Part shown: positions 36,414 to 45,384 of the stretch, piece after piece
How the letters are laid out: the number at the start of each line of letters is the position of its first letter
How positions within the stretch are numbered: position 1 is the first letter of the stretch
NCBI GenBank assembly: GCA_905235735.1
Contig: CAJOMU010000017.1
Coordinates: 22,927 to 86,926 of the forward strand
Length of the DNA: 64,000 nt
DNA from: an uncultured Synergistales bacterium
GTDB lineage: Bacteria; Synergistota; Synergistia; Synergistales; Aminobacteriaceae
Direction: 5' to 3'
Notes under the pieces: model-generated
What the model was told of the DNA's origin: nothing
Seen by the model: the letters and a program-made list of their open reading frames with translations, nothing else
Database searches by the model: none
Made by a program: the position numbers and the translations under genes

Positions 36414-37359
36414 GTTTGCTCACCTGCTGGAATACATCATCAACTACAGATTCAACCTGAGACATTTGCGTCTTCCACCTGGCATCGTAAATTCCTAATC
36501 CTGTCTCAACGATACAGCTTCCAGTTTCAACATTCGGATCTGATTTCAATTCGAGCTTCTTCACACCGCGTAATGCCTCCTGAAACTTCGTATCGAGTTC
36601 ACCCTCAAGATGTTTCATGTCATCCGGCGATACATAAATGAGAATCTGATTCTTGTCGCTCAGTCTTGAAAGCAATTCTGAGAGTACATAATCTATCGTG
36701 TTGGGATTCAATTCAACCTGACGCTGAAGCATTCTCCTTAACATCTCTGACCATACTCGAATCATTCTCGGCTGATTGAGACTGACTAAGCCCGCAAAAT
36801 TTTCTTCGAGCTTCTTTCCAATTCCCTCAATCACTCCCGCAAGACCTGAAAACTTCTTCAGATATTCCTGTTCAACTTCAATTCGTGCCTTCTTCAGTCC
36901 CTCTTCATATCCTCGTGTCTGTCCGTCTGCTATTGCCTGTGCTCTTGCCTGATCTGCTATCTTCTTAGCGTTCGATGATGCTTCCGATTCAAGCTGATTC
37001 TTTCGACGCTGATAGTCAGCCTTCACAGAATCAATTTCGCTTTCAAGTTTCGTCTTAGCTTCATTGAGTTCCATGTTCCTGACTTCCGCATTACTCAAAC
37101 TGTTAGTCAGTGCTTTCACTTGTGCTGTCAGTTCCTCAATCTCTTTCGACTGTTCCTGCGTGCGAATCTGCACTCTTGTCTGTGATGCTGAAGTCTTATC
37201 GGGTTTTGAGGGTTTCTCAGGCTTCGATGGCTTTTGTTCCGCAGGTGATGGTTTCGTTCCTGACTGTTTTATCTCACTCTCAAGAATTCCTATCTTCACT
37301 GCCTGCGGTAATAGTCTGACCGTCCGCAATACTCTCTGATGTGCAAGACCATTAGACAA
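36406..37359 (-). CDS. fliH: Flagellar assembly protein FliH
   Basis: FliH regulates FliI and links it to the C ring. The 317-residue protein has a long Lys/Pro/Ser-rich and coiled-coil N-terminal half (Lys-Pro-Ser repeats at about 38-55) and a FliH/V-ATPase subunit E-like C-terminal domain from about residue 190. It overlaps fliG by 8 bases and fliI by 8 bases. The repeated KPSKP-type stretch before the coiled coil is unusual. Confidence 0.9.
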   Translation of the reverse strand: MSNGLAHQRVLRTVRLLPQAVKIGILESEIKQSGTKPSPAEQKPSKPEKPSKPDKTSASQTRVQIRTQEQSKEIEELTAQVKALTNSLSNAEVRNMELNEAKTKLESEIDSVKADYQRRKNQLESEASSNAKKIADQARAQAIADGQTRGYEEGLKKARIEVEQEYLKKFSGLAGVIEGIGKKLEENFAGLVSLNQPRMIRVWSEMLRRMLQRQVELNPNTIDYVLSELLSRLSDKNQILIYVSPDDMKHLEGELDTKFQEALRGVKKLELKSDPNVETGSCIVETGLGIYDARWKTQMSQVESVVDDVFQQVSKHD

Positions 37360-38380
37360 TTAACTCGTCTCCTCCACCGGTCGATATTACTATCTCGCCT
37401 TTCTCCTCCAGACTGCGAATCACATTCACTACCTTCTGTTGTGCCTCTTCGACATCCTTCACTCTCACAGGCCCCATGAAATCCATATCTTCCTGTAACA
37501 TTTCCGCCGCACGCTTCGACATGTTCTTGAAGTATTTCGTCTTGAGGTCTTCCGTTGCACCTTTAAGAGCAAGACTAAGTTCTTTAAGATCAACTTCACG
37601 AAGCACTCTCTGTAATGCACGGTCATCAAGACGCATTGAATCTTCAAATACGAATAATCTCTTCTTGATTTCCTCTGCAAGTTCAGGATCATTTTCTTCA
37701 AGATATTCCATGATGTTGCGTTCCGTTGCTCGGTCTGTGCTGTTTACTATCGCTACTACTGCATCAATTCCTCCAGCAACACTGAAGTCCTGACCCATTA
37801 CTGAGCTCAGCTTACGTTCCAATACTCGCTCAACCTCCCTCAATACTTCCGGCGTAATCCTGTCCATGTTCGCAATTCTCTTCGTTACATCTGCCTGAAG
37901 TAATGGATTCAATCCGCTTAATATCATTGCTGCCTGCTGAGGCTCTAAGTACGAGAGTATTAATGCGATTGTCTGAGGATGTTCGTTTTGTATAAAGCCA
38001 AGTATCTGGCCTGCATCCGTATGTCTCATGAAATCGAACGGCTTAACCTGTAAACTTGCTGTGATTCGGGCAAGTAAACTTTGTGCTCTCTCCGGGCCAA
38101 GAGCTTTTTCGAGTACGTCTCTTGCATATTCAACACCTCCACGCGCCATGAACTCACGAGCCATTAGAATCTCTTGCGCTTCCTTTAAGACCGTGAGCTT
38201 TACATCCGGCGTTACCTTTCTTAGATTTGCTATTTCAAGCGTGATTAATTCTATCGTCGCATCATCGAGTTTCTTGTATACTTCTGGGGCTATGTCCGCA
38301 CCTAATGAGACCATAAGCACTGCTATCTTCTCACGTCCTGATAACCCCTTACTCCCGCCTTCTTCATCTTTCTTCGGCAT
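37352..38380 (-). CDS. fliG: Flagellar motor switch protein FliG
   Basis: FliG is the C-ring protein that couples stator force to rotation. The 342 residues are standard. Recognisable segments are LSGREKIAVLMVSLG at the N terminus, the EHPQTIALILSYL motif of the middle domain, and the charged C-terminal helix with DDRALQRVLREVD. It follows fliF by 72 bases. Confidence 0.97.
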   Translation of the reverse strand: MPKKDEEGGSKGLSGREKIAVLMVSLGADIAPEVYKKLDDATIELITLEIANLRKVTPDVKLTVLKEAQEILMAREFMARGGVEYARDVLEKALGPERAQSLLARITASLQVKPFDFMRHTDAGQILGFIQNEHPQTIALILSYLEPQQAAMILSGLNPLLQADVTKRIANMDRITPEVLREVERVLERKLSSVMGQDFSVAGGIDAVVAIVNSTDRATERNIMEYLEENDPELAEEIKKRLFVFEDSMRLDDRALQRVLREVDLKELSLALKGATEDLKTKYFKNMSKRAAEMLQEDMDFMGPVRVKDVEEAQQKVVNVIRSLEEKGEIVISTGGGDELIV

Positions 38381-38452
38381 GTTTGATTCTCCTGTATAAA
38401 AAATTACTCCCTGCTTTTATGGCTTCACAGGGAGTTTGTGTTCTTTCGTTCT

Positions 38453-40028
38453 CTAATTGTCCATTGAAAGCCATTCATTTACTAGTGTCGCAATCTCATC
38501 AGGATGACTCTTCGCATAGGCCTTCAATTGTTCTTCTAATACTGCCATTTCACCCTGAAACGCTAAAAGGTCTGGCGAAGTAAGCATCTCCTGTATCGTT
38601 GGTACTTTCTTACCTTCCGCCTCTATCTCCTGTACCGCAAGACGTGCCCGCTTCATTCTCACCCATGCATATATTGCCGCAAGAATTATCAGCAAGACAC
38701 TGAACGCCGCTATAGAACCGTAGATTATCTTCCACATTCTATCCTGATGTAACTGATTGCTCATCGCATCAACAAATGCTGTCGAGAACTTCATAGCACG
38801 AACTACAAGTGTGTCGCCTCTCTGAGCATTGAAACCTATTGCTGATGAAATTACTTCACGTAATGTTTCAAGTCTCTCTTCATTTATTTCATTGTACTTG
38901 TCATCAATGAGAACACTCGCTGAAAGTCTTCTCACTCCTCCGGGCGTTACTACCTGATCTCCTTTTCGCGTCGTTATCTCATAGTTCGTTGTCGCATTTG
39001 AACGGTTATATTCACTTTGAACTGTCGTTGAGTTTATCGCATATCCGGGAATATTCGTTGTCGTTCCGGGATTGCCGTTTACTGGGTTACCTTGTCCCGT
39101 GTAACTCTCTTCCTGTCTCTCATTACTTCTCGGTACTCCTGTTCCTGTTTCGGGGTTCGGAGAGTATTCAACGTATGAACTAGTCTTCTTGTCGAAATCC
39201 AAATCTATACGAACTCTTACTACCGCGCTTCCAGGCCCGTATACCTGTTCGAGCATTATTCGTACCTTGTTTTCGAGTTCACGTTCATGCTGACGTTCCA
39301 GTTCCCTCTGTACAGATGTTACCGTGTTAGTTCCGTCAGGGTTGTACATTATCATGCTGTCAGAGACCATATCAGACAGCACTCGACCATTCGTATCTAC
39401 AACTGTAACTGCATCAGGTTCAAGTCCGTCTACACTATGAGCTACAAGATGTATGATTGATTTCACCTGCGTAGGGCCTATCGTTGCTCCGGGTCTAAGT
39501 CTCAATAATACACTTGCTGTTGATGGCTTCTGCTGTTCAAGGAATAATCTCTGTTCAGGAATTACTACACTCACTCGCGCATTCTCTACCTGAGACATCC
39601 GAGATTGTCCGTGCAAGTTCTCCTTCTATCGCTCTCATGTATGCTATCCTCTGCTGGAACTCGCTCATTCCCATTTGTGCATTATCGAATACCTCAAACC
39701 CTGTTGTGCCTCCCTTAGGCAGTCCCATTTGTGCAAGCGTCAATCTCGTCTCGTATATTGCTGTGCCGGGCATTAAGATCGCATTCGATTGAGGGTCTAA
39801 ACGATAAGGCAGATTGTTCTCCTTCAGATAGTCTACTATCGCGGCTTGATCTGATACTTCAAGACCTGCATACAATGGTTCATAGTTCGTACTTCCAGTC
39901 ATGAATATTAATGCTATTAGTCCTCCAAGAACTAAAAATACTGCAAAGAAGATTGACGCTCTCTGCCAAAGTTTTAACGATGACCAGAAATTTAAGAACG
40001 AGGCTAACCAGCGTCTTACGTTGTCCAT
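38453..40028 (-). pseudogene. fliF: Flagellar MS-ring protein FliF, frameshifted
   Basis: The 5' part (39555-40028) encodes the first membrane segment and ring-building domain up to AIEGELARTIS, then runs into unrelated residues and stops. The 3' part (38453-39616) resumes one frame over with MSQVENARVSVVIPEQ and continues through the second membrane segment (about 37 residues from FSVLLIILAAIYAWV) to the FliG-binding C terminus. The junction lies near 39595-39610. One base removed or two added restores about 525 residues, a normal FliF. No homopolymer explains it. All downstream flagellar genes look intact, so either the shift is an assembly error or loss of motility is very recent. Confidence 0.9.
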
Positions 40029-40050
40029 GATTCTCTATTCGCCCGCAATA

Positions 40051-40389
40051 CTAACCCGTTATCCTCGATAATGCCTGATACGCATCGAGGAATTTGTTTC
40101 GGATTTCCATAACAAGACGCAATGCAGTGTCCGCTCTTGATGACGCAAGCACTACTTCTGATATGTCTTCTACGTCTCCTATCGCTAAATCTCGTATCTT
40201 CTTTTCAGATTCTAACTGAAGGTTATTCACTTGCTTGATTGAATCCGAAAGCATATCTTCAAATGATAGTTTCGGAGCTTCTTTTATCGTTTGCGATGCA
40301 TAGTTCGCATTCGTGTTGTATATACTTCTTGACGCTCGTTGGGCTTCTTGCCCGTATACCTGAGAAAAATCTATTAGCAGACGCTCCAT
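40051..40389 (-). CDS. fliE: Flagellar hook-basal body protein FliE
   Basis: FliE joins the MS ring to the rod. The 112-residue product has the conserved C-terminal half with SRADTALRLVMEIRNKFLDA and YQALSRI, and the SFEDMLSDSIKQVN segment before it. GGGAGG lies before the ATG. It is the first gene of this operon; flgB and flgC, which often precede fliE, are absent here and presumably encoded elsewhere. Confidence 0.95.
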   Translation of the reverse strand: MERLLIDFSQVYGQEAQRASRSIYNTNANYASQTIKEAPKLSFEDMLSDSIKQVNNLQLESEKKIRDLAIGDVEDISEVVLASSRADTALRLVMEIRNKFLDAYQALSRITG

Positions 40390-40730
40390 TTACATAGGCC
40401 TCCCGATGAGATATTTTATTTTTTTCGCTCCGTCGATATGCTTTGTCATGATGTCTTCTATTTATGATCTTACTGCGAGGAAAGCCGGTTTACCTTCTTC
40501 CTTTAAGGCCGCCGGTCATAAAATCTTTTTTCGCCCCTTTTAATTTCTTCGCATTAATTTTACACCCATTATGATTTTGCAGAACATCAATTTTAAATGT
40601 ATATGCCGCAATACATGAGTGAAAAACATTTCTGCGTGTTCATTATATACTATAATAATTTGAATTCATGAGGACACGTTCAAAGCCAATCGTGTAAAAA
40701 AAAATTTTTATGGAAGGAGTTTCCTTTTTA
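40390..40730. promoter_or_regulatory. Divergent intergenic region with a possible structured fliE leader
   Basis: This 341-base gap separates fliE (minus) from the DUF4139 gene (plus). On the plus strand TATAAT at 40651-40656 is a likely -10 for the latter. On the minus strand CATAAT at 40569-40574 could serve fliE, leaving a leader of about 170 bases. Within it TCATAA (40516-40521) and TTATGA (40462-40467) are complementary and enclose GC-rich segments, including GCCGGT twice (40484-40489, 40511-40516). I cannot match it to a known riboswitch; it does not show the GEMM cyclic-di-GMP consensus. No coding frame is credible here. Confidence 0.4.
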
Positions 40731-42308
40731 ATGAAGATACTTTTTCTTTCGGCAGCAATTATTTTCTTAATGTTCACAGTTTCATCTTGTGCACTCGAAA
40801 TTCCTGATGAATATGTGAATGATATAACAGCACTTGAGTTTTATCCTTCAGGGGCAAAATTCACATTCACGATTCAGAATTACAATGACGACGGAAGTTT
40901 TTCGGCATATCTTCCCGGAGCATTCAACCCTGAATCGATTCGAGTCGTGAATCCTGAATCAGTTTACGGGGACATCAAGGCAGTCAGAAGTTCACGGACA
41001 AAATGGATACCCTCACAGCTTGAGGAACTAAAAGCTCAGGCAGATGAACAATCACAGAAACTCAATGAACTAACAGCGAAACAGGCAGCACTTGAACAGA
41101 CATTGAACCTTCTGAAAAATTCAGTGCCGGAGAAATCAAGAACAGCTGCATTGCTCACGTACATTCAGGATGCTCAGGCATTGAGACTTAAAACCGAGAA
41201 TGAGCTATCACAACTGAAGAATGAAATCGTCATTGAGAGAGAAAAACTTTCAATGATGAATAATGAACTCAAAGCCAAAACTCCAAGAGGAGATACGAGT
41301 TTCATAACGGTATCTGGACGAGCAAAGGACAGAGTGATTATTGAGGCATTCACGAGCTATGCATCATGGAGACCTGAATACATAATGAACCTCGACAGCA
41401 CTACAGGAAGCATTGACGTTCAGATGTTCGTTAAGGCATCACAGAATACAGGATTAGATTACGAAGGAAGCGTTACGTTCCACACAAAGACACCCGATGA
41501 GAGACTGACATCACCAGTTCTGAATCCCATTAAGGTTGGAATAAAACCTAAGGAAGAAAGGATTGCAACAACATCAGGTTTAAGCATCTCAAGGAACAAC
41601 AGAATGTATAAATCAGCCCGCGAAGAAGCAGATAGAATGATGATTGAAGATGATATAGCACTAGAAGAAGCAGAGGAAAATGACACAAGCCCGGTAATAA
41701 ATGAAAGCATATCGGACAGGACAGTACGCATTCGAGGATTAATCACAGGAGACGGAACAGAGAATCAGTATGCAGTCATAATGAATCAACTGACACTCTC
41801 AAGCACTCCTGTAATTGTTCTTGTGCCTGAACAGAGATCTAATGCATGGATAATCGCAGACATGGCCGCAGAGAATCAGCATCTCATTCCAGGTGAGGCA
41901 GAACTTCGAGTAGATGGTCATTCATCAGGCAAGATGTATATCAGTGAATTCGGCGAAGGACAGAAATTGATTCCTTTCGGTTACGCGGAACAGATAACAG
42001 TGAAGAAGGAAGCGTTAATCGGTACGACTGGAACATCATGGTTCAGTGGAGTATTCACCAGCGGATACAAACTTGAAATCACGAACGGCACTAAAGAAGA
42101 CAGAACAGTAACGGTGAAAGACAGATTGCCGATTCCGATTGATGACAAGATAAAGCTCAACATAAAACGAATTGAGCCTGCTCAGAAAGAAAAGGATACT
42201 GAAAACAGATTCACGTGGGAGCTTAACGTTCCAGCAGGTGAAACATCGACAATCATTGTTGACTACACATTGAGCTATCCTTCAGGCGAGGAGCTGCTGT
42301 ATAAATAA
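40731..42308 (+). CDS. DUF4139 family lipoprotein
   Basis: A 525-residue protein started at the ATG with GGAAGGAG upstream (40731). The signal sequence ends in a lipobox VSSC with Cys20, so it is probably a lipoprotein. A coiled coil (about residues 95-180, LEELKAQADEQSQKLNEL) is followed by the DUF4139 domain, marked by SYASWRPEYIMNL and the C-terminal WELNVPAGETSTIIVDYTLSYP. The role of the family is not established. Its stop codon overlaps the ATG of the next gene, so it heads an operon with a membrane signalling-like protein and lipid A genes. Confidence 0.82.
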   Translation: MKILFLSAAIIFLMFTVSSCALEIPDEYVNDITALEFYPSGAKFTFTIQNYNDDGSFSAYLPGAFNPESIRVVNPESVYGDIKAVRSSRTKWIPSQLEELKAQADEQSQKLNELTAKQAALEQTLNLLKNSVPEKSRTAALLTYIQDAQALRLKTENELSQLKNEIVIEREKLSMMNNELKAKTPRGDTSFITVSGRAKDRVIIEAFTSYASWRPEYIMNLDSTTGSIDVQMFVKASQNTGLDYEGSVTFHTKTPDERLTSPVLNPIKVGIKPKEERIATTSGLSISRNNRMYKSAREEADRMMIEDDIALEEAEENDTSPVINESISDRTVRIRGLITGDGTENQYAVIMNQLTLSSTPVIVLVPEQRSNAWIIADMAAENQHLIPGEAELRVDGHSSGKMYISEFGEGQKLIPFGYAEQITVKKEALIGTTGTSWFSGVFTSGYKLEITNGTKEDRTVTVKDRLPIPIDDKIKLNIKRIEPAQKEKDTENRFTWELNVPAGETSTIIVDYTLSYPSGEELLYK

Positions 42309-43471
42309 TGGGACAGAATAATATCTTGAAATGGATCACAATTCCTCCCGTTGTCGCAATCATAACAATAATGGTTGCACGTTCAATGGGGGGAGGAAAC
42401 ATTGTAGGAGAAGTTGACCTGTCGATATGGGGATTAGTCTGGCTGATTTTCATTGTGCTCAGTGTACTTTATGGTCTCTTCATCATCAACGGGTTCAATA
42501 TGGGATTGATTCCTCTTCAGGCATTATCGCAGGGCATTCTGTTATGTCCGATGTCGATAGTCTACGGTGCGAGAATGTTTCAATGGCTCGGTGTAGTTCT
42601 TGCGGTATGCGGAGGAGCAGCACTTGTAGTTGCATATAATCAGTCTGAAACTGAACGGAATAAACCCGTAATCCTTGAGGTTGAGAATGACATTAAGAGA
42701 CTTCCGATTAACTTCGCAATAACTGATGACACAGGAGCAATCTTGAATCTCAGTGAGGATATGCTAAATGTGTTAAGTCTATCGAGACTGGACAGCATAG
42801 GAAAGAATATATCTGAATGGTTCAGTCCCGTATCGAAGACAGCAGAAGTAGGCGGAAAGATTTGGGATGTTAAACGCAAGAGCCTCGAAAACGGAACGAG
42901 ATTCTACTTTGAACTTAATCCTAAAGGACTTCCAACTGGCGAAGAGAATTCAGAGAATGAAGAAGGCGGTGCATCGTCAGAACCCGCACAGTTCATTGAT
43001 GCAGATACTCAGCTTCACACATATATATACGGAATGACGCGCATATCCGATGAACTTTACAGAGCAGGAAGATATAACCATGCTGTCAGTGCAATAATGA
43101 TTCGAATCGTATTCCCTCAGCTTTTGCCCAATGAGGATATGGAGAAATATACGCGTCCATTCAGGGCATACTGTGCGAGAGTGAAGAAGGATATCAGGCA
43201 GTCAGACACGGCAATTCAGACGGGAGAATTTCAGCTGATGGTTGTGCTTTCAGAGTGTTCATTCCAGATGGTGGACAGCGTAGCAGAGAGGCTCGTTGCA
43301 ATCGTGAACATATTAGCTCCGACGTTTGAAGAGTTCCTGCATGTTACGGTTCTTCATGTATCAGAAGCATTCGACAGTGGCAGCAATAATCTTCCAACAG
43401 CACAGGAATTAGTTGACCAGATGACCCGCGAAATGACTAAGAAATATTCAGCAACGGTATTATCACAATGA
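42308..43471 (+). CDS. Membrane protein with degenerate GGDEF-like domain
   Basis: A 387-residue protein with about four membrane segments in residues 8-112, then a PAS-like stretch (about 130-200: ITDDTGAILNLSEDMLNVL) and a C-terminal domain (about 235-370) with the layout of GGDEF domains: DADTQLHTYIYGMTRISDEL, YNHAVSAIMIRI, IRQSDTAIQTGEFQLMVVLSE. The GGDEF active-site loop is replaced by QTGEFQ, so cyclic-di-GMP synthesis is unlikely; it may sense or scaffold. The assignment is by pattern and needs structural comparison. It overlaps the upstream gene by one base and sits just before lptG. Confidence 0.6.
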   Translation: MGQNNILKWITIPPVVAIITIMVARSMGGGNIVGEVDLSIWGLVWLIFIVLSVLYGLFIINGFNMGLIPLQALSQGILLCPMSIVYGARMFQWLGVVLAVCGGAALVVAYNQSETERNKPVILEVENDIKRLPINFAITDDTGAILNLSEDMLNVLSLSRLDSIGKNISEWFSPVSKTAEVGGKIWDVKRKSLENGTRFYFELNPKGLPTGEENSENEEGGASSEPAQFIDADTQLHTYIYGMTRISDELYRAGRYNHAVSAIMIRIVFPQLLPNEDMEKYTRPFRAYCARVKKDIRQSDTAIQTGEFQLMVVLSECSFQMVDSVAERLVAIVNILAPTFEEFLHVTVLHVSEAFDSGSNNLPTAQELVDQMTREMTKKYSATVLSQ

Positions 43472-43480
43472 CATGAAGAC

Positions 43481-44593
43481 ATGAAACGTAAACTTTTAAA
43501 TAAATTAGTTCTTGATGTCTGCGCAGGGCCGTTTGTATTCGGGATATTGATATTCGTATTGATATTCGTAGCAGGAGATTTGCTCTTTCAGGCGGCTCGT
43601 CTAATCATTGAACAGGGTGTAGCACTCGGAGTAGTTGTTCGTTTATTCTTCTATCGTCTTCCTGAAGTTGTCGCAATGACTATCCCGATGTCCTCACTTC
43701 TTTCAACTATGCTGGGAATGTCTACACTGAATGCCGGAAGTGAACTCATTGCGTTAAAGTCTCTTGGAATACCCTTCAGAAGGATACTGCGTCCAATATT
43801 CAATGCGTCAGTGTTGATTACGATTGTTGCATTGACCTTCAATGAGACGATCGTACCTTATGCATCGATAGCGGCAGACCGTCTCATGAAATACGAGATA
43901 ATGAAGAATCAGGCAGCAGCAGTTCAGGAGAAGGTGTTTCTTCGCGATGAGGAAGACGGAAAATTGAAACGTGTACTGTATATCAATGAGCTGGATGCGT
44001 CAAAGGGAATAATGAGCGGAATAATGATGCATGAATTTGATGCGGAGAGCAGACTGACGAGAACGGTGAATGCACAGCGTGGGATGTGGCGTGATTCAAA
44101 ATGGTGGATAGAGGACGGCAGAATCTACAGCATAGATGCAGAAGGTGAAGTGAGTTTGCTTCTTCGCTTTGAACGTCAGATGCTAGCACTGAAACTATCA
44201 CCCTCACAGTTAGAGAGCAGTACACGAAGACCAGTAGACATGAGTGCACATGAATTATGGACGTATATCAATCAGACAGGAACGGTAACGACCGGCGGAG
44301 ATGATGTAGCAAGTTTATGGGTACTCTTTCATATGAAACTAGGAGTGCCTTGGGCGTGCGTAATCATGGCCGTATTAGGTGCAGGGTTCGGGGCATCAAG
44401 ACGAGGACGTTCAGGAGGCGGAGTAGGATTCGGAATAAGCGTTGTGATTGTCTTCGCGTATTACGTCATAATGTCCTTATGCCGTGCACTTGGTGAGTCT
44501 GGCAATATATCTCCGTTCATTGCAGGCTGGGGGCCGAACATAGTGTTTGCAGTAGTTGCATTATTCTTCTCGTGGAGGGTAGACAGGATTTGA
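43481..44593 (+). CDS. lptG: LptF/LptG family LPS-export permease
   Basis: A YjgP/YjgQ-family permease of the LptB2FG transporter that extracts lipopolysaccharide from the inner membrane. The 370-residue protein has three membrane segments at each end and a periplasmic beta-jellyroll between (about 130-260). Conserved parts include the LFFYRLPEVVAMTIPMSSLL segment and MSAHELWTYI before the last membrane block. F and G paralogues are hard to separate; only one is present here. Its TGA overlaps the TTG start of lpxI, and its neighbours lpxI and lpxB confirm the lipid A context. Confidence 0.9.
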   Translation: MKRKLLNKLVLDVCAGPFVFGILIFVLIFVAGDLLFQAARLIIEQGVALGVVVRLFFYRLPEVVAMTIPMSSLLSTMLGMSTLNAGSELIALKSLGIPFRRILRPIFNASVLITIVALTFNETIVPYASIAADRLMKYEIMKNQAAAVQEKVFLRDEEDGKLKRVLYINELDASKGIMSGIMMHEFDAESRLTRTVNAQRGMWRDSKWWIEDGRIYSIDAEGEVSLLLRFERQMLALKLSPSQLESSTRRPVDMSAHELWTYINQTGTVTTGGDDVASLWVLFHMKLGVPWACVIMAVLGAGFGASRRGRSGGGVGFGISVVIVFAYYVIMSLCRALGESGNISPFIAGWGPNIVFAVVALFFSWRVDRI

Positions 44594-45384
44594 AGAAGGC
44601 ACTGATTGCAGGTGAAGGAGTATTACCCCGTGCGATTGCAGAGAGGCTTCATGATTCTGATGTTGAATTACTGATACTGACATTGAGAGATGATGTTGAA
44701 GACCTCAAGCCATATGCAAATAAGATAATTCACATGAGAATGCCGAAGTTAGGCCAAGTAGTGAGAGAGACAAAAGCATTCGGAGCATCTGAGCTTATAA
44801 TGGCAGGACGTATACCAAAAAAGATAATGTACCGCCTGCCGTTTTTGCTTTTCGATAAACTCAGCCGTTCAGTTATGCGTAAGAGCATTCACGATGATCA
44901 TTCGCTTTTAGGTTCAATAGTTGAGGCATTTGAAGGCGAGAACATAAAAGTGATTCCGTACTGGCAAATACTGCCGGAGTTCATAGCCTCAAAGGGAAAA
45001 CTATCAGGACGTTCACCGAATCGCAAAGAGATGAATGATGTCGAATATGCCCGTGAAATATTGCGCATAACATTGCCGTGTTCATTCGGTCAGGCAGTAT
45101 GTGTAGCTGACGGGGCAGTAGTTGCAGTTGAAGCAATGGAAGGCACGGACATGATGATAAAGCGTGCGGGGAGTTTATCGGGTCATGGAGTAGTCGTGAA
45201 GATGATGAAAGTGAATCAGGATATGCGTTATGACTTGCCGACGGTAGGAGAGAAAACGCTTGAGGCCATGAAGGAATCAGGACTGACATGTTTAGCTGTA
45301 GAATCAGGGAAGACATTGATACTTGAACCTGAGAAATTCTTTGAACTCGCAGACAAGTATGACATTGCAGTATGGGGGATATAA
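44590..45384 (+). CDS. lpxI: UDP-2,3-diacylglucosamine pyrophosphatase LpxI
   Basis: LpxI hydrolyses UDP-2,3-diacylglucosamine to lipid X and UMP, replacing LpxH in many bacteria. The TTG at 44590 is chosen because it begins the fold (KKALIAGEGVLPRAIA), overlaps the lptG stop (TTGA) and has GGAGGG 11 bases upstream; the GTG at 44572 is an alternative. The 264-residue product has the DUF1009 signature DDHSLLGSIVEAFE, KLSGRSP and EGTDMMIKRAG. It stands beside lptG and lpxB in a lipid A operon. Confidence 0.94.
   Translation: MKKALIAGEGVLPRAIAERLHDSDVELLILTLRDDVEDLKPYANKIIHMRMPKLGQVVRETKAFGASELIMAGRIPKKIMYRLPFLLFDKLSRSVMRKSIHDDHSLLGSIVEAFEGENIKVIPYWQILPEFIASKGKLSGRSPNRKEMNDVEYAREILRITLPCSFGQAVCVADGAVVAVEAMEGTDMMIKRAGSLSGHGVVVKMMKVNQDMRYDLPTVGEKTLEAMKESGLTCLAVESGKTLILEPEKFFELADKYDIAVWGI

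Noticed and set aside
40455-40540. Cyclic-di-GMP (GEMM) riboswitch before fliE
   Set aside because: Neither strand carries the conserved GCAAA and GGGACGCAAAGCC-type segments of that class.
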